Source: Ruminococcaceae bacterium UBA1785 (GTDB taxonomy: Bacteria; Bacillota; Clostridia; Oscillospirales; Acutalibacteraceae). From it: 8,461 nt of DNA. The number at the start of each line of letters is the position of its first letter. The first letter of the stretch is position 1. Below the pieces are notes generated by a model, which worked only from the letters and a program-made list of their open reading frames with translations, made no database searches and was not told the DNA's origin. Shown piece by piece: positions 1 through 6,862 of the stretch. Location of the stretch: NCBI GenBank assembly GCA_002314555.1, contig DCGF01000110.1, positions 1 through 8,461 on the forward strand, read 5' to 3'. A program made the position numbers and the translations under genes.

Positions 1-3
1 TGT

Positions 4-13
4 CCACCTCTTT
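4..13 (-). promoter_or_regulatory. Ribosome binding site of a gene beyond the left edge
   Basis: Read on the minus strand this is AAAGAGGTGG, a good Shine-Dalgarno sequence. Only six bases remain between its GAGG core and the window edge, so the start codon it serves should fall within a few bases outside the window. The minus-strand ATG just upstream at 17-19 lacks its own Shine-Dalgarno sequence, so I prefer the site as an RBS rather than as coding sequence. In many Bacillota prfA follows prmC, which makes prfA the leading guess for the missing gene, from synteny only. Confidence 0.5.
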
Positions 14-52
14 ATACATAATACTACTAATAATCAAAATTATACATATAAG

Positions 53-81
53 AGAATACAAGAATTATACTAAATCGTCAA
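53..81 (-). promoter_or_regulatory. Possible sigma-A promoter for the next gene
   Basis: On the minus strand a TTGACG box (76-81) lies 17 bases ahead of TATTCT (53-58). That is five of six matches to the -35 consensus and four of six to the -10 consensus, at the ideal spacing. Two perfect TATAAT hexamers (64-69 and 39-44) also occur nearby, but neither has a good -35 box at the right distance. In sequence this AT-rich such matches can arise by chance. The position, between the prmC stop and a downstream RBS, is what makes it plausible. Confidence 0.35.
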
Positions 82-106
82 GGTTATTAGAGATATTTCT
101 ACGAAA

Positions 107-1030
107 TTAATACATTTTTAATGCCACAACCCTAGATATTCCAGCAAAATCGTCAAATATTTCTACTTCTCCACAAGATGTTGCGTCTAAGATGGCTTTT
201 ATATCCCCTGCTTGGTCCTCCCCACATTCGAGGAGCAAAAGTCCACCTGGCTTCAAAAGAGAAAGCCATCTCTCTGCTATTGCTCGGTAGAAAATCAGAC
301 CGTCGGCACCGCCGTCCAGCGCGAGCCTTGGCTCGTGCATAACCTCGGTCTGGAGCACCTCGCACTCCGCACTTCTTACATAAGGCGGATTTGAGACAAC
401 TAGATCAAACTGACCCTTTGCAGAACCTAGCAAATTTGTGCATCCAGAAAGGACATCGTCACAGAATGGAACGACATATCTTTGTACCCTGTTAAGAGCA
501 ATATTTTGCTTTAAATATTCGAAGGCCACAGGGCTCTTTTCAACGGCGAATACTTTAGTGCCAGGCAACGTATCTACGATGTTTTTAGCTATGGACACAG
601 CTATGCATCCAGAGCCAGAACAGAGGTCCAAAACCTTTGCATCCACAGTCTCATGTTCAGCGACATATGTGCCTCTAACACGCTTACCATAGACCACATT
701 GTAGAGATAATTTGCAAGCTCACCGCCGTCGTCATTACTTCCGTTTAACGTACCCAAAAACTCGAGAGCTTTATCGACGAGCAACTCAGTTTCAGGTCGA
801 GGAATTAAGACTCCTTCACCCACTCTAAAGTTACAGTTATAGAAGTCCCATTCGCCGATAATATATTGGAGAGGTTCGCCTAAAAGTCGTCTTGTTATAG
901 CATTTTCGAGCTTTTCTAAGTCTCCATCTGCAAAGCGCACAAGTTCGCGCGCATCAACATTTGCGTCAGCCTCATCAACTGACACAAGAAGTCTTTCTTT
1001 TGTAGATTTTATAAGCTCTAGTTCTGTCAT
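107..1030 (-). CDS. prmC: Peptide chain release factor N5-glutamine methyltransferase
   Basis: PrmC (HemK) transfers a methyl group from S-adenosylmethionine to the glutamine of the GGQ motif of RF1 and RF2 in the cytoplasm, which they need for efficient termination. The 307-residue protein has a short helical N-terminal region, the family linker with PLQYIIG (53-59) and GVLIPRPETE (73-82), SAM motif I VLDLCSGSG (133-141), an acidic residue in FAVEKS at 161-166, and the catalytic NPPY at 214-217 in FDLVVSNPPYV. I chose the ATG at 1030, preceded by a weak AGGG; a GTG 14 codons upstream lies inside a stable hairpin. Compared with typical members of about 280 residues, the N-terminal domain is slightly short and about 25-30 extra residues sit near 95-130, between the linker and motif I. 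It is the last gene of the block, 54 bases after yqhQ. Confidence 0.93.
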   Translation of the reverse strand: MTELELIKSTKERLLVSVDEADANVDARELVRFADGDLEKLENAITRRLLGEPLQYIIGEWDFYNCNFRVGEGVLIPRPETELLVDKALEFLGTLNGSNDDGGELANYLYNVVYGKRVRGTYVAEHETVDAKVLDLCSGSGCIAVSIAKNIVDTLPGTKVFAVEKSPVAFEYLKQNIALNRVQRYVVPFCDDVLSGCTNLLGSAKGQFDLVVSNPPYVRSAECEVLQTEVMHEPRLALDGGADGLIFYRAIAERWLSLLKPGGLLLLECGEDQAGDIKAILDATSCGEVEIFDDFAGISRVVALKMY

Positions 1031-1052
1031 TTTTACTACCCTAAAATCACGA

Positions 1053-1082
1053 AATAAGCAGAGTGTCACCACCCTGCTTATT
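1053..1082 (-). terminator. Hairpin with GNRA tetraloop between yqhQ and prmC
   Basis: In the minus-strand transcript, AATAAGCAGGGTG pairs with CACTCTGCTTATT around a GTGA loop. This gives 13 consecutive pairs, one of them G-U, closed by a GNRA-type tetraloop. It starts two bases after the yqhQ stop codon. An A-rich stretch precedes it and a broken T-rich stretch (TTATTTCGTGATTTT) follows, so it could be a weak or partial terminator that lowers prmC expression, or a processing or 3'-end stabilising structure. It lacks an uninterrupted T-run, so full termination is uncertain. The structure is seen directly; its role is inferred. Confidence 0.6.
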
Positions 1083-1084
1083 CT

Positions 1085-2050
1085 TTATTTAATATCCAAA
1101 TTCTCGTCATTTTCTAAGACGTATTTAAATGCAGCTATTCCGACCTCAATCATGTCATCATCTGGCTCAACAGTTGAGATTCTCTGCATCCAAAGTCCTG
1201 GTGCAGAACAGATTTTAGTGAAGAGATTATCATGTCTTCCTGCATATTTAATAAACTCATATCCTATACCCATAATGAGTGGAAGGATAAGAAGTTTTGC
1301 TAAGATCCAAATGGCTCTAGAAGCACGTAGTCCTGGGAAAATCAGTACTAAAATTGTGGATAAAAAGATACTGATTATCATAATTACGAAGAGGAAACTT
1401 GTGCCACAGCGAGGGTGAAAACGAATCTGTTTTCTTACGTTTTCTACAGTTAATTCCTCACCATTTTCATAGCAGAAAATTGTCTTATGCTCAGCGCCAT
1501 GATACATAAATACGCGCTTAATATCATTCATTTTTGAGACAGCCCACATATAGATGATGAAGACAATAATCTTTATTATTCCTTCAAAGAGTGGCTGTAA
1601 ATTATGTGCAGCTATTCCCCCACTGAGGACAAATTTATCAAGTCCATCGATAATGAGGGCTGGAAGATACATAAAGAGACCAAGAGATAAAGCAACACCT
1701 AAAACAGCTGATAATACGCCAACTATAGGCATAACTTTGTCACTAAAATGTTCTTCAAGCCACTTGTCAATTTTTGACTCCGACTCAGCTTCCTCAAGTC
1801 CTGATTTCTCAGCGGACTCCATAAGGCAGCCATAGCCGAAAACTATAGATTCTATGAAGTTTACAACGCCACGAATAATTGGAAGTCCAAGTATTTTATA
1901 ACGGTCACGGAGTGGTGTTAACTTCTTTTCAGTAAGTTCAATCTCACCACTTGGAAGGCGTATGCCCATACACGCAACATGTGCGCCGCGCATAACAATA
2001 CCTTCAATTAGCGCCTGACCGCCTATGGCAGTTTTTTTAGCTTCTGGCAT
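1085..2050 (-). CDS. yqhQ: YqhQ-family (DUF1385) membrane protein
   Basis: This 321-residue protein belongs to the DUF1385 family (COG3872, B. subtilis YqhQ), often labelled a putative metal-dependent enzyme but of unproven function. Family signatures are clear: GGQALIEGIVMRG at 10-22, YHGAEHKTIFCYENGEELTVENVR at 183-206, HPRCGTSF at 212-219, GYEFIKYAGRHDN at 263-275 and PGLWMQRIST at 284-293. Conserved His, Glu and Cys in these blocks could bind metal. Four hydrophobic stretches (about 106-134, 155-173, 218-240, 245-265) indicate an integral membrane protein. Its ATG overlaps the kinase stop codon as TAATG, so translation is probably coupled to the kinase; a GGGAG-like sequence lies in the end of the kinase gene. 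Association with prmC, as here, is common in Bacillota. Confidence 0.9.
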   Translation of the reverse strand: MPEAKKTAIGGQALIEGIVMRGAHVACMGIRLPSGEIELTEKKLTPLRDRYKILGLPIIRGVVNFIESIVFGYGCLMESAEKSGLEEAESESKIDKWLEEHFSDKVMPIVGVLSAVLGVALSLGLFMYLPALIIDGLDKFVLSGGIAAHNLQPLFEGIIKIIVFIIYMWAVSKMNDIKRVFMYHGAEHKTIFCYENGEELTVENVRKQIRFHPRCGTSFLFVIMIISIFLSTILVLIFPGLRASRAIWILAKLLILPLIMGIGYEFIKYAGRHDNLFTKICSAPGLWMQRISTVEPDDDMIEVGIAAFKYVLENDENLDIK

Positions 2051-3696
2051 TATTGTTCTTCTCCCTCTAAGATAGTGTTTTCAGGGGTCTCAGGAAGCGC
2101 CTCAGCAAGTGCCTCTTCCGGCAGAGCTATATCCTCCTGAAGTTTAAAGTATTCTACTGGGAAACGGAGTGTTACCTTTGTTCCAACATCAAGCTCTGAA
2201 TCTATGTAGAGTGTGCCGCCGTGCATAGTGACAATTTCATCACATACAGCAAGACCAATACCGCTACCCTTTACAGAGATGTTTGATTTATAGAACTTCT
2301 GCTTAACTTTTGGAAGGTCCTCAGGGGCAATACCACAGCCAGTATCCTCAACTACGACAGTCAAGGTAGCCATATCTTTATCCTCTTCGGACTCCTTAAC
2401 CTGATTCTCATCAGGAGTTATCTCAGCAGTAACGGTAACCTTTCCGCCCTGCTTGTTATACTTAAATGCATTATCAAGTACGTTTACAAATACCTGCTTT
2501 AGACGGTCTGCATCACCTGTCATAGGAGTAGGATTATGAGGCGCGTTGTAAATGAGCTCTATGCCCTCACGCATGGACCTGTCTTTAAATACGAAGATTG
2601 TGTCATCAAGTTCTGCCAAAGCATCAATACGGTCCGTTCTGAGCGTCAGACGGCCGTTTACTATGCGTGACAAATCTAAAAGGTCATTTACAACGTTAGT
2701 AAGACGTCCTGATTCATTTATGATTACTTCAATTCCACGTTTAGTGAGTTCCGGATCCGCATCAGCAGTATCAAGGAGGGTTTCACCCCAACCCTTTATA
2801 GCTGTAAGCGGAGTCTTCATCTCATGAGATACGGTGGAAATGAAGTCGTTTTTCATTTTATCCGACGAGCTTATCTCCTCTGCCATATGATTTATATTTT
2901 CAGAGAGTTCTGATATCTCATCGTGGTAGTGCTGCGGCGGAGCACGAGCAGTCAAGTCACCCTCAGCAATACGTGTGGCAATAGTATTAATCTCGTTTAC
3001 AGGTTTGATAATTGAATCAATAAAGAAAAGGCCTGAAACGATGATGATTGAAACGATAACAAGGAAAATCAAGAAGATTAAGAGCAGTAACTTTACCTGC
3101 TGATTCTCAACATTCTTTAATGAGATGATATAACGGACAGCACCTGTCTCTTCCCCATCAGCAGTAGGTAAGAGAAACGTCTGAGAAATTATCTTCTCAC
3201 CATTCTCATTTTTACCCTTAAAAGTAGCCGTTCGGCTCTCTGTCTTCTTTGCATTCTCAAAATCCGGGATAGTTTGATCATGAACATCAAATCCTGAGGA
3301 TGAAACAACAACATGTCCGTCCGCATCAATAACCCAAACTTCTACAGAATCCTTCTGTGAGTAATTAACTACGTATTCCTGTGCGCCAGCTTCAAAGAGT
3401 TCATCAGTACTTCCTATGTACTGAGAAAAGAAGTTTGCAACAGAACTTGAATACTGTGAAGACAGCTTTGTCTCTACAGTAGAGTTATAGTAACGCTGGA
3501 TGATAGAGAGGAACATCACTACGAAGATGAATAGAATGATACAAACAATAAGGAATGTGTTAAAGACCCATCTCCTTGTAATACCAGAGAGCGGTTTCTT
3601 CTCTTTTTTTACTTTTTCTTTTTTCTCCTTTTTCTTAGAAGCTTTTTCACTAACAGGAGCTTCTTCGACTAAGGTCTCGACAACTTCCTCTGGCAT
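2050..3696 (-). CDS. Membrane sensor histidine kinase (HAMP, HisKA, HATPase_c)
   Basis: A 548-residue sensor kinase, presumed partner of the response regulator encoded 33 bases upstream. Order of parts: lysine-rich cytoplasmic tail (about 20-34), membrane segment about 45-66, extracytoplasmic domain about 67-202 that looks PAS/Cache-like (VEVWVIDADGHVVVSS near 118-133), second membrane segment about 203-226, HAMP about 227-275, then HisKA with phospho-acceptor His291 in SHEMKTPL and the phosphatase-type ExxT (E292 to T295). The ATPase domain has an N box (N409 in VLDNAFKY), G1 DTGCGI at 451-456 and G2 GSGIGLAV at 477-484, so it should be active. An acidic tail follows from about 520. The layout resembles PhoR/WalK kinases, but there is no cytoplasmic PAS domain after HAMP. 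A strong AAAGGAGGG precedes the ATG by five bases. The signal sensed is unknown. Confidence 0.93.
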   Translation of the reverse strand: MPEEVVETLVEEAPVSEKASKKKEKKEKVKKEKKPLSGITRRWVFNTFLIVCIILFIFVVMFLSIIQRYYNSTVETKLSSQYSSSVANFFSQYIGSTDELFEAGAQEYVVNYSQKDSVEVWVIDADGHVVVSSSGFDVHDQTIPDFENAKKTESRTATFKGKNENGEKIISQTFLLPTADGEETGAVRYIISLKNVENQQVKLLLLIFLIFLVIVSIIIVSGLFFIDSIIKPVNEINTIATRIAEGDLTARAPPQHYHDEISELSENINHMAEEISSSDKMKNDFISTVSHEMKTPLTAIKGWGETLLDTADADPELTKRGIEVIINESGRLTNVVNDLLDLSRIVNGRLTLRTDRIDALAELDDTIFVFKDRSMREGIELIYNAPHNPTPMTGDADRLKQVFVNVLDNAFKYNKQGGKVTVTAEITPDENQVKESEEDKDMATLTVVVEDTGCGIAPEDLPKVKQKFYKSNISVKGSGIGLAVCDEIVTMHGGTLYIDSELDVGTKVTLRFPVEYFKLQEDIALPEEALAEALPETPENTILEGEEQ

Positions 3697-3729
3697 TATG
3701 TCCCTCCTTTCAGCAGATTTTTTTAAGGA

Positions 3730-4428
3730 TTAAACTACCCACTTATAACCAAGTCCCCAAACTGTTGTTAAGTGACGTGGGTTAGAAGGTGTCTCTTCGA
3801 TTTTAATGCGAAGACGTCTGATATTTACATCAACGATTTTCTCCTCGCCGTAGTATGACTCGCCCCAAACTTCCTTTAAGATGTCTGTACGAGAGAGTGC
3901 TGCAGCTGGATTTTTAAAGAGGTATTCCATAATTTGGAATTCAACCTGTGTCAAATCGACAAGCTCGCCATTCTTTGTAAGTGTGCGAGCACGGATGTCG
4001 AGCACGAATTCGCCGAGCTCAATTACTGATGGCGCAGCGGCTGAGGTGCCGGCGTTCATGATAACGCGGCGGTGAACTGAATCAACGCGCGCCATGAGCT
4101 CGGCTGGTGAGAATGGCTTTGTAACATAGTCATCAGCACCAACTAAAAGGCCTGTTACTTTGTCCATCTCCTCAGTTTTTGCTGTAAGCATAATAATACC
4201 GAGGGAAGATGACTTCTCTCTGAGGCGTTTGCAAACCTCAAAGCCATCCATCTCAGGCATCATTATATCCAAAAGCACAACGTCGAAATCGCCGTTTGCT
4301 GCATCATAAGCTTGAATTGCCTCAAGACCATTACCCGCTTCAGTTACTGTGTAACCACTACGCTTTAAATTTATAACTATAAATTCGCGGATAGCGGACT
4401 CGTCTTCTGCTACAAGAATCTTTTTCAT
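3730..4428 (-). CDS. OmpR/PhoB-family response regulator
   Basis: A 232-residue DNA-binding response regulator. The receiver domain (about 1-120) carries the acidic pair E8/D9, phospho-acceptor D54 in VVLLDIMMPEMDG, the switch T82 in MLTAKT and K104 in YVTKPF. After a linker rich in Ala (about 126-135), a winged-helix trans_reg_C domain (about 137-232) shows LTQVEFQIMEYL, the RTDILKEVWG block, VDVNIRRLRIKI (recognition helix) and the terminal VWGLGYKW. All catalytic residues are present. I start at the ATG ending at 4428, because AAGGGG lies eight bases upstream and MKKILVAEDE is the usual beginning; the frame extends 17 codons further into the preceding gene without an RBS. It lies 19 bases after the propeller-like gene and directly before the kinase, its likely partner. 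Confidence 0.95.
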   Translation of the reverse strand: MKKILVAEDESAIREFIVINLKRSGYTVTEAGNGLEAIQAYDAANGDFDVVLLDIMMPEMDGFEVCKRLREKSSSLGIIMLTAKTEEMDKVTGLLVGADDYVTKPFSPAELMARVDSVHRRVIMNAGTSAAAPSVIELGEFVLDIRARTLTKNGELVDLTQVEFQIMEYLFKNPAAALSRTDILKEVWGESYYGEEKIVDVNIRRLRIKIEETPSNPRHLTTVWGLGYKWVV

Positions 4429-4436
4429 AGTGTATT

Positions 4437-4442
4437 CCCCTT
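4437..4442 (-). promoter_or_regulatory. RBS deciding the response regulator start
   Basis: On the minus strand AAGGGG lies eight bases before the ATG ending at 4428. It supports that start over the in-frame ATG ending at 4479, which lies inside the preceding gene and has no such site. Confidence 0.7.
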
Positions 4443-4447
4443 CTATA

Positions 4448-5812
4448 TTAATCGTCGTAGAAAATAAAGCTTTTTTCAATCATGTCATCTGTGAAGCCAA
4501 GCTCAGCACCAAGGCTTGTGAGCGTGCCATAAATGACCATGTTGCTGTGATAAACCTTAAACGTATAGTCATCATTCTTAGTGAGTTTGGATGCATCTTT
4601 AACTACAATTGTGAAAAGTGGATCACCGCGTATCACACCATCATCTGTCCAATAGAATGTCGTTACAGCATCTGTCGACAGACGATAAGCTATGATGTTA
4701 TCTTCATAATCGGCTGGCAACTGGAAGAAGCATCCGAGTGTGGTGTTTATGTAACCGTAGCACACTGGCTCTAAGTAATCTCCTTCTGGATAAGTCCAGG
4801 CAAAGAGAGTACTCTGCGTCTCCTTCGCGTATGTTTCGCCGTTAGTTTCAATATTAATAGGGATTTCTATCTCTCCATCACCATCAATATCCGCTGATTT
4901 CACAGCAGGTGTGCGGAGAGTGAGTTTGTTAGTAAGGGTCTCCGTATCAACTAGCGGAGCAACAAGGGATTTTTGTTTCTCATCCCACCAAATAACTTCT
5001 GTTATCATGGCGTCTTCACCCTTATATGCATCGAGGTAAGCTATAGCTTTGCCCTCTGTATTTTTCTCAAGTTTAAGTGAAGAATATGAGGATATAGAGG
5101 AATCGAGAATAATATTCTGACCAATCTGAGAGATTGTGCCATCTTTGTCCTGTTTTAAGATGCTGGCGTATGTCTTTGGGTTGTTCTTATCCGTAGTAGA
5201 ATCAATCCAAGTAACAAACACTTCATTTAAACCGTCAGAATCCATATCTGCAACATCTGCAAATGTGTAAGACTGATTTACCAATGTCTCAAATTCAACA
5301 GGTCTATAGTTGTTACAAATAATCTCATGGATAGTGAGCGTCTTTGATGTCTTTGATTCAAAGAGACTCCAACAAGAAATTATTTCAAGTTTGTCATCAT
5401 CATTTAAATCTTCAAAAGCGACAGAGAGAATCTTTGCGCCATAACCCGGTTCGTCATAGACACTCTCCCATTTGTCATTAATCTTATCTAGGATATTAAC
5501 TCTTACTAAAGTCTCATCAGATTTTAGACTGTAGAAGACTATTGCCTCATCGGCTCCATCAAAGTCGATATCTTTAATGATATAAGCAGAACGATACTCA
5601 CCACTTGAAGGATACTGAAGAACGTAATCATTCTTACCCATTACGTTCTTAAACGCTTGCTCAATCTCAAGGCTAGTACCAGATAGACTCGGTGGAGATA
5701 AGAGATCCGACGGAGACTCAAGCTGTGTTGTAAAGAGAAGAAGAACAGGAAGTAAAGCAAGTGCTATGGCATAGAGAATATACCATTTACTGAATTTAAT
5801 TTTCTTTTTCAT
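4448..5812 (-). CDS. Membrane-anchored extracytoplasmic protein with FG-GAP/VCBS-like repeats
   Basis: I do not recognise a named family for this 454-residue protein. A basic start (MKKKIKFSKW) followed by one hydrophobic segment (about 11-28) looks like an uncleaved signal anchor or signal peptide; there is no lipobox cysteine. The rest is hydrophilic and probably extracytoplasmic. Acidic motifs of the form DxDxDGxxE recur at 81-92 (DIDFDGADEAIV), 135-146 (DLNDDDKLEIIS), 189-200 (DMDSDGLNEVFV) and 308-318 (DIDGDGEIEIPI), the first three exactly 54 residues apart. This is the pattern of FG-GAP/VCBS beta-propeller blades with calcium-binding loops. A degenerate blade may sit near 246-262. The region after about 395 shows no repeat. 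A strong AAGGAGGT precedes the ATG. Its place between cdaR and a two-component system suggests an envelope function, perhaps sensing or ligand binding, but this is inference from context. Confidence 0.85.
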   Translation of the reverse strand: MKKKIKFSKWYILYAIALALLPVLLLFTTQLESPSDLLSPPSLSGTSLEIEQAFKNVMGKNDYVLQYPSSGEYRSAYIIKDIDFDGADEAIVFYSLKSDETLVRVNILDKINDKWESVYDEPGYGAKILSVAFEDLNDDDKLEIISCWSLFESKTSKTLTIHEIICNNYRPVEFETLVNQSYTFADVADMDSDGLNEVFVTWIDSTTDKNNPKTYASILKQDKDGTISQIGQNIILDSSISSYSSLKLEKNTEGKAIAYLDAYKGEDAMITEVIWWDEKQKSLVAPLVDTETLTNKLTLRTPAVKSADIDGDGEIEIPINIETNGETYAKETQSTLFAWTYPEGDYLEPVCYGYINTTLGCFFQLPADYEDNIIAYRLSTDAVTTFYWTDDGVIRGDPLFTIVVKDASKLTKNDDYTFKVYHSNMVIYGTLTSLGAELGFTDDMIEKSFIFYDD

Positions 5813-5839
5813 CTGCCTTACCTCCTTTTCTTAAAATTC

Positions 5840-6862
5840 TTAGTTTTCCTCTTCCTCGAGAGTTATAAGTACCTTAACTTCTTGGTCAGGATAGAGAGCA
5901 ACACCGTCTGTGATGTTGTCAAGAGTCATAGTTATGACATTAAGTCCTGGTTCCAAGGTGTTGAAATCAACCTTACCTATGCTTATAGCATCAAGGCTTG
6001 AAAGTTTCTTCGCATCAACTGCTACTTCAATAGTCTCTGGAACAGCAGTGATAGTTGGTGGATTTTCAAGATACTTTGTTGGAATGTTTTCAAGATCCAC
6101 AGTAACTGGAAGCTCTGTCTTCTTATAAACTGGGATTGTAATAGTTATAGAATCAGCAGCTGGAGTAAATGTTAAATATTTAATCTCAGCGCCATAAGCA
6201 TCAGCAACAGTTAATGTCGCATCAAGTGTATCAGTAGATTTAAGGTTACCCTTTGTCTGAACTGAAGCAACGATATTACTTATCTTTTCAACCTCGGTTG
6301 TAGGACCAGTTACAGATACCTTCTTAGTAGAGAGTATAGGGTCAGCAGTTACATAGTCGTCTGATGCTAAGAGGTTCTCTGCTATGCAGTCCACATTTGT
6401 CTCCAAAAGGAACTCCGCTGTCTTTGGTGTATCAAAGTATATTTCAACATTGTCCATAGACTTAGATACGATAGTGTAAGATGCGTTAGGATCTTTTGCT
6501 GTAGCTTTAAGTTGAAGTGAATAAACACCAGGAGCATCTACATGAGATGTCAAAGCTGTAACTGTAAAGTCATCAGCGGAAAGCACGTTATCACCTACGA
6601 GGTAACGCTTACCTTTTACAGTGATATCGACATAGAGTTCATCTGCGCCAAAGGCTTCATAGCCGAGCTGATCAGGAACGCTAGTATCAATCTTTACTTT
6701 TACGTTTTCAACTACTCGTTCAACCTCAGGGGCCTGATTAATAGAAATCGAGAGCCAAAGTACTGCAGCGAGTATGAAGGAAATAATAACAAGAGCGTTA
6801 TTATTAGCGAGAATCTTCTCTAATGAGAATCTACTTTTAGAAGTGGCATTATTATTTGGCAT
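5840..6862 (-). CDS. cdaR: CdaR, YbbR-domain regulator of diadenylate cyclase
   Basis: CdaR (YbbR) is the membrane partner that modulates CdaA activity. The 340-residue protein has a short cytoplasmic tail, one membrane segment at about 22-42 ending in SISINQAPEV, and an extracytoplasmic part with about three tandem YbbR domains (roughly 50-145, 148-245, 249-337). The second includes KVSVTGPTTEVEKISNIVASV-like sequence at 181-201, the most typical stretch of the family. It ends in an acidic tail (LEEEEN). The ATG lies inside the end of cdaA, overlapping it by 11 bases in another frame, with a strong GGAAGGAGG eight bases upstream, so the two proteins are probably made together. In B. subtilis and many relatives glmM follows cdaR; here a propeller-like protein gene does. 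Confidence 0.93.
   Translation of the reverse strand: MPNNNATSKSRFSLEKILANNNALVIISFILAAVLWLSISINQAPEVERVVENVKVKIDTSVPDQLGYEAFGADELYVDITVKGKRYLVGDNVLSADDFTVTALTSHVDAPGVYSLQLKATAKDPNASYTIVSKSMDNVEIYFDTPKTAEFLLETNVDCIAENLLASDDYVTADPILSTKKVSVTGPTTEVEKISNIVASVQTKGNLKSTDTLDATLTVADAYGAEIKYLTFTPAADSITITIPVYKKTELPVTVDLENIPTKYLENPPTITAVPETIEVAVDAKKLSSLDAISIGKVDFNTLEPGLNVITMTLDNITDGVALYPDQEVKVLITLEEEEN

Larger units (their letters stand above)
1..106. other. AT-rich intergenic region downstream of prmC
   Basis: This stretch after the prmC stop codon is very AT-rich and contains no convincing coding frame. No strong hairpin followed by a T-run is visible, so I see no intrinsic terminator for the operon here. 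It contains a promoter-like sequence and, at its outer end, a ribosome-binding-site-like sequence, both on the minus strand. It is therefore best read as the leader of a further minus-strand gene lying just outside the window. Confidence 0.6.

Noticed and set aside
82..106. Terminator directly after prmC
   Set aside because: Only a three-to-five pair AT-rich stem can be formed and no T-run follows.
1031..1072. Longer prmC reading frame starting at a GTG ending at 1072
   Set aside because: The start would lie inside the hairpin stem, has no good RBS and adds a 14-residue sequence unlike PrmC N-termini. The ATG at 1030 is preferred.
4429..4479. Longer response regulator start ending at 4479
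   Set aside because: It overlaps the end of the preceding gene, lacks an RBS, and MKKILVAEDE after it is the usual receiver-domain beginning.
4448..5812. Possible lipoprotein for the propeller-like protein
   Set aside because: No cysteine follows the N-terminal hydrophobic segment, so there is no lipobox; a signal anchor is more likely.
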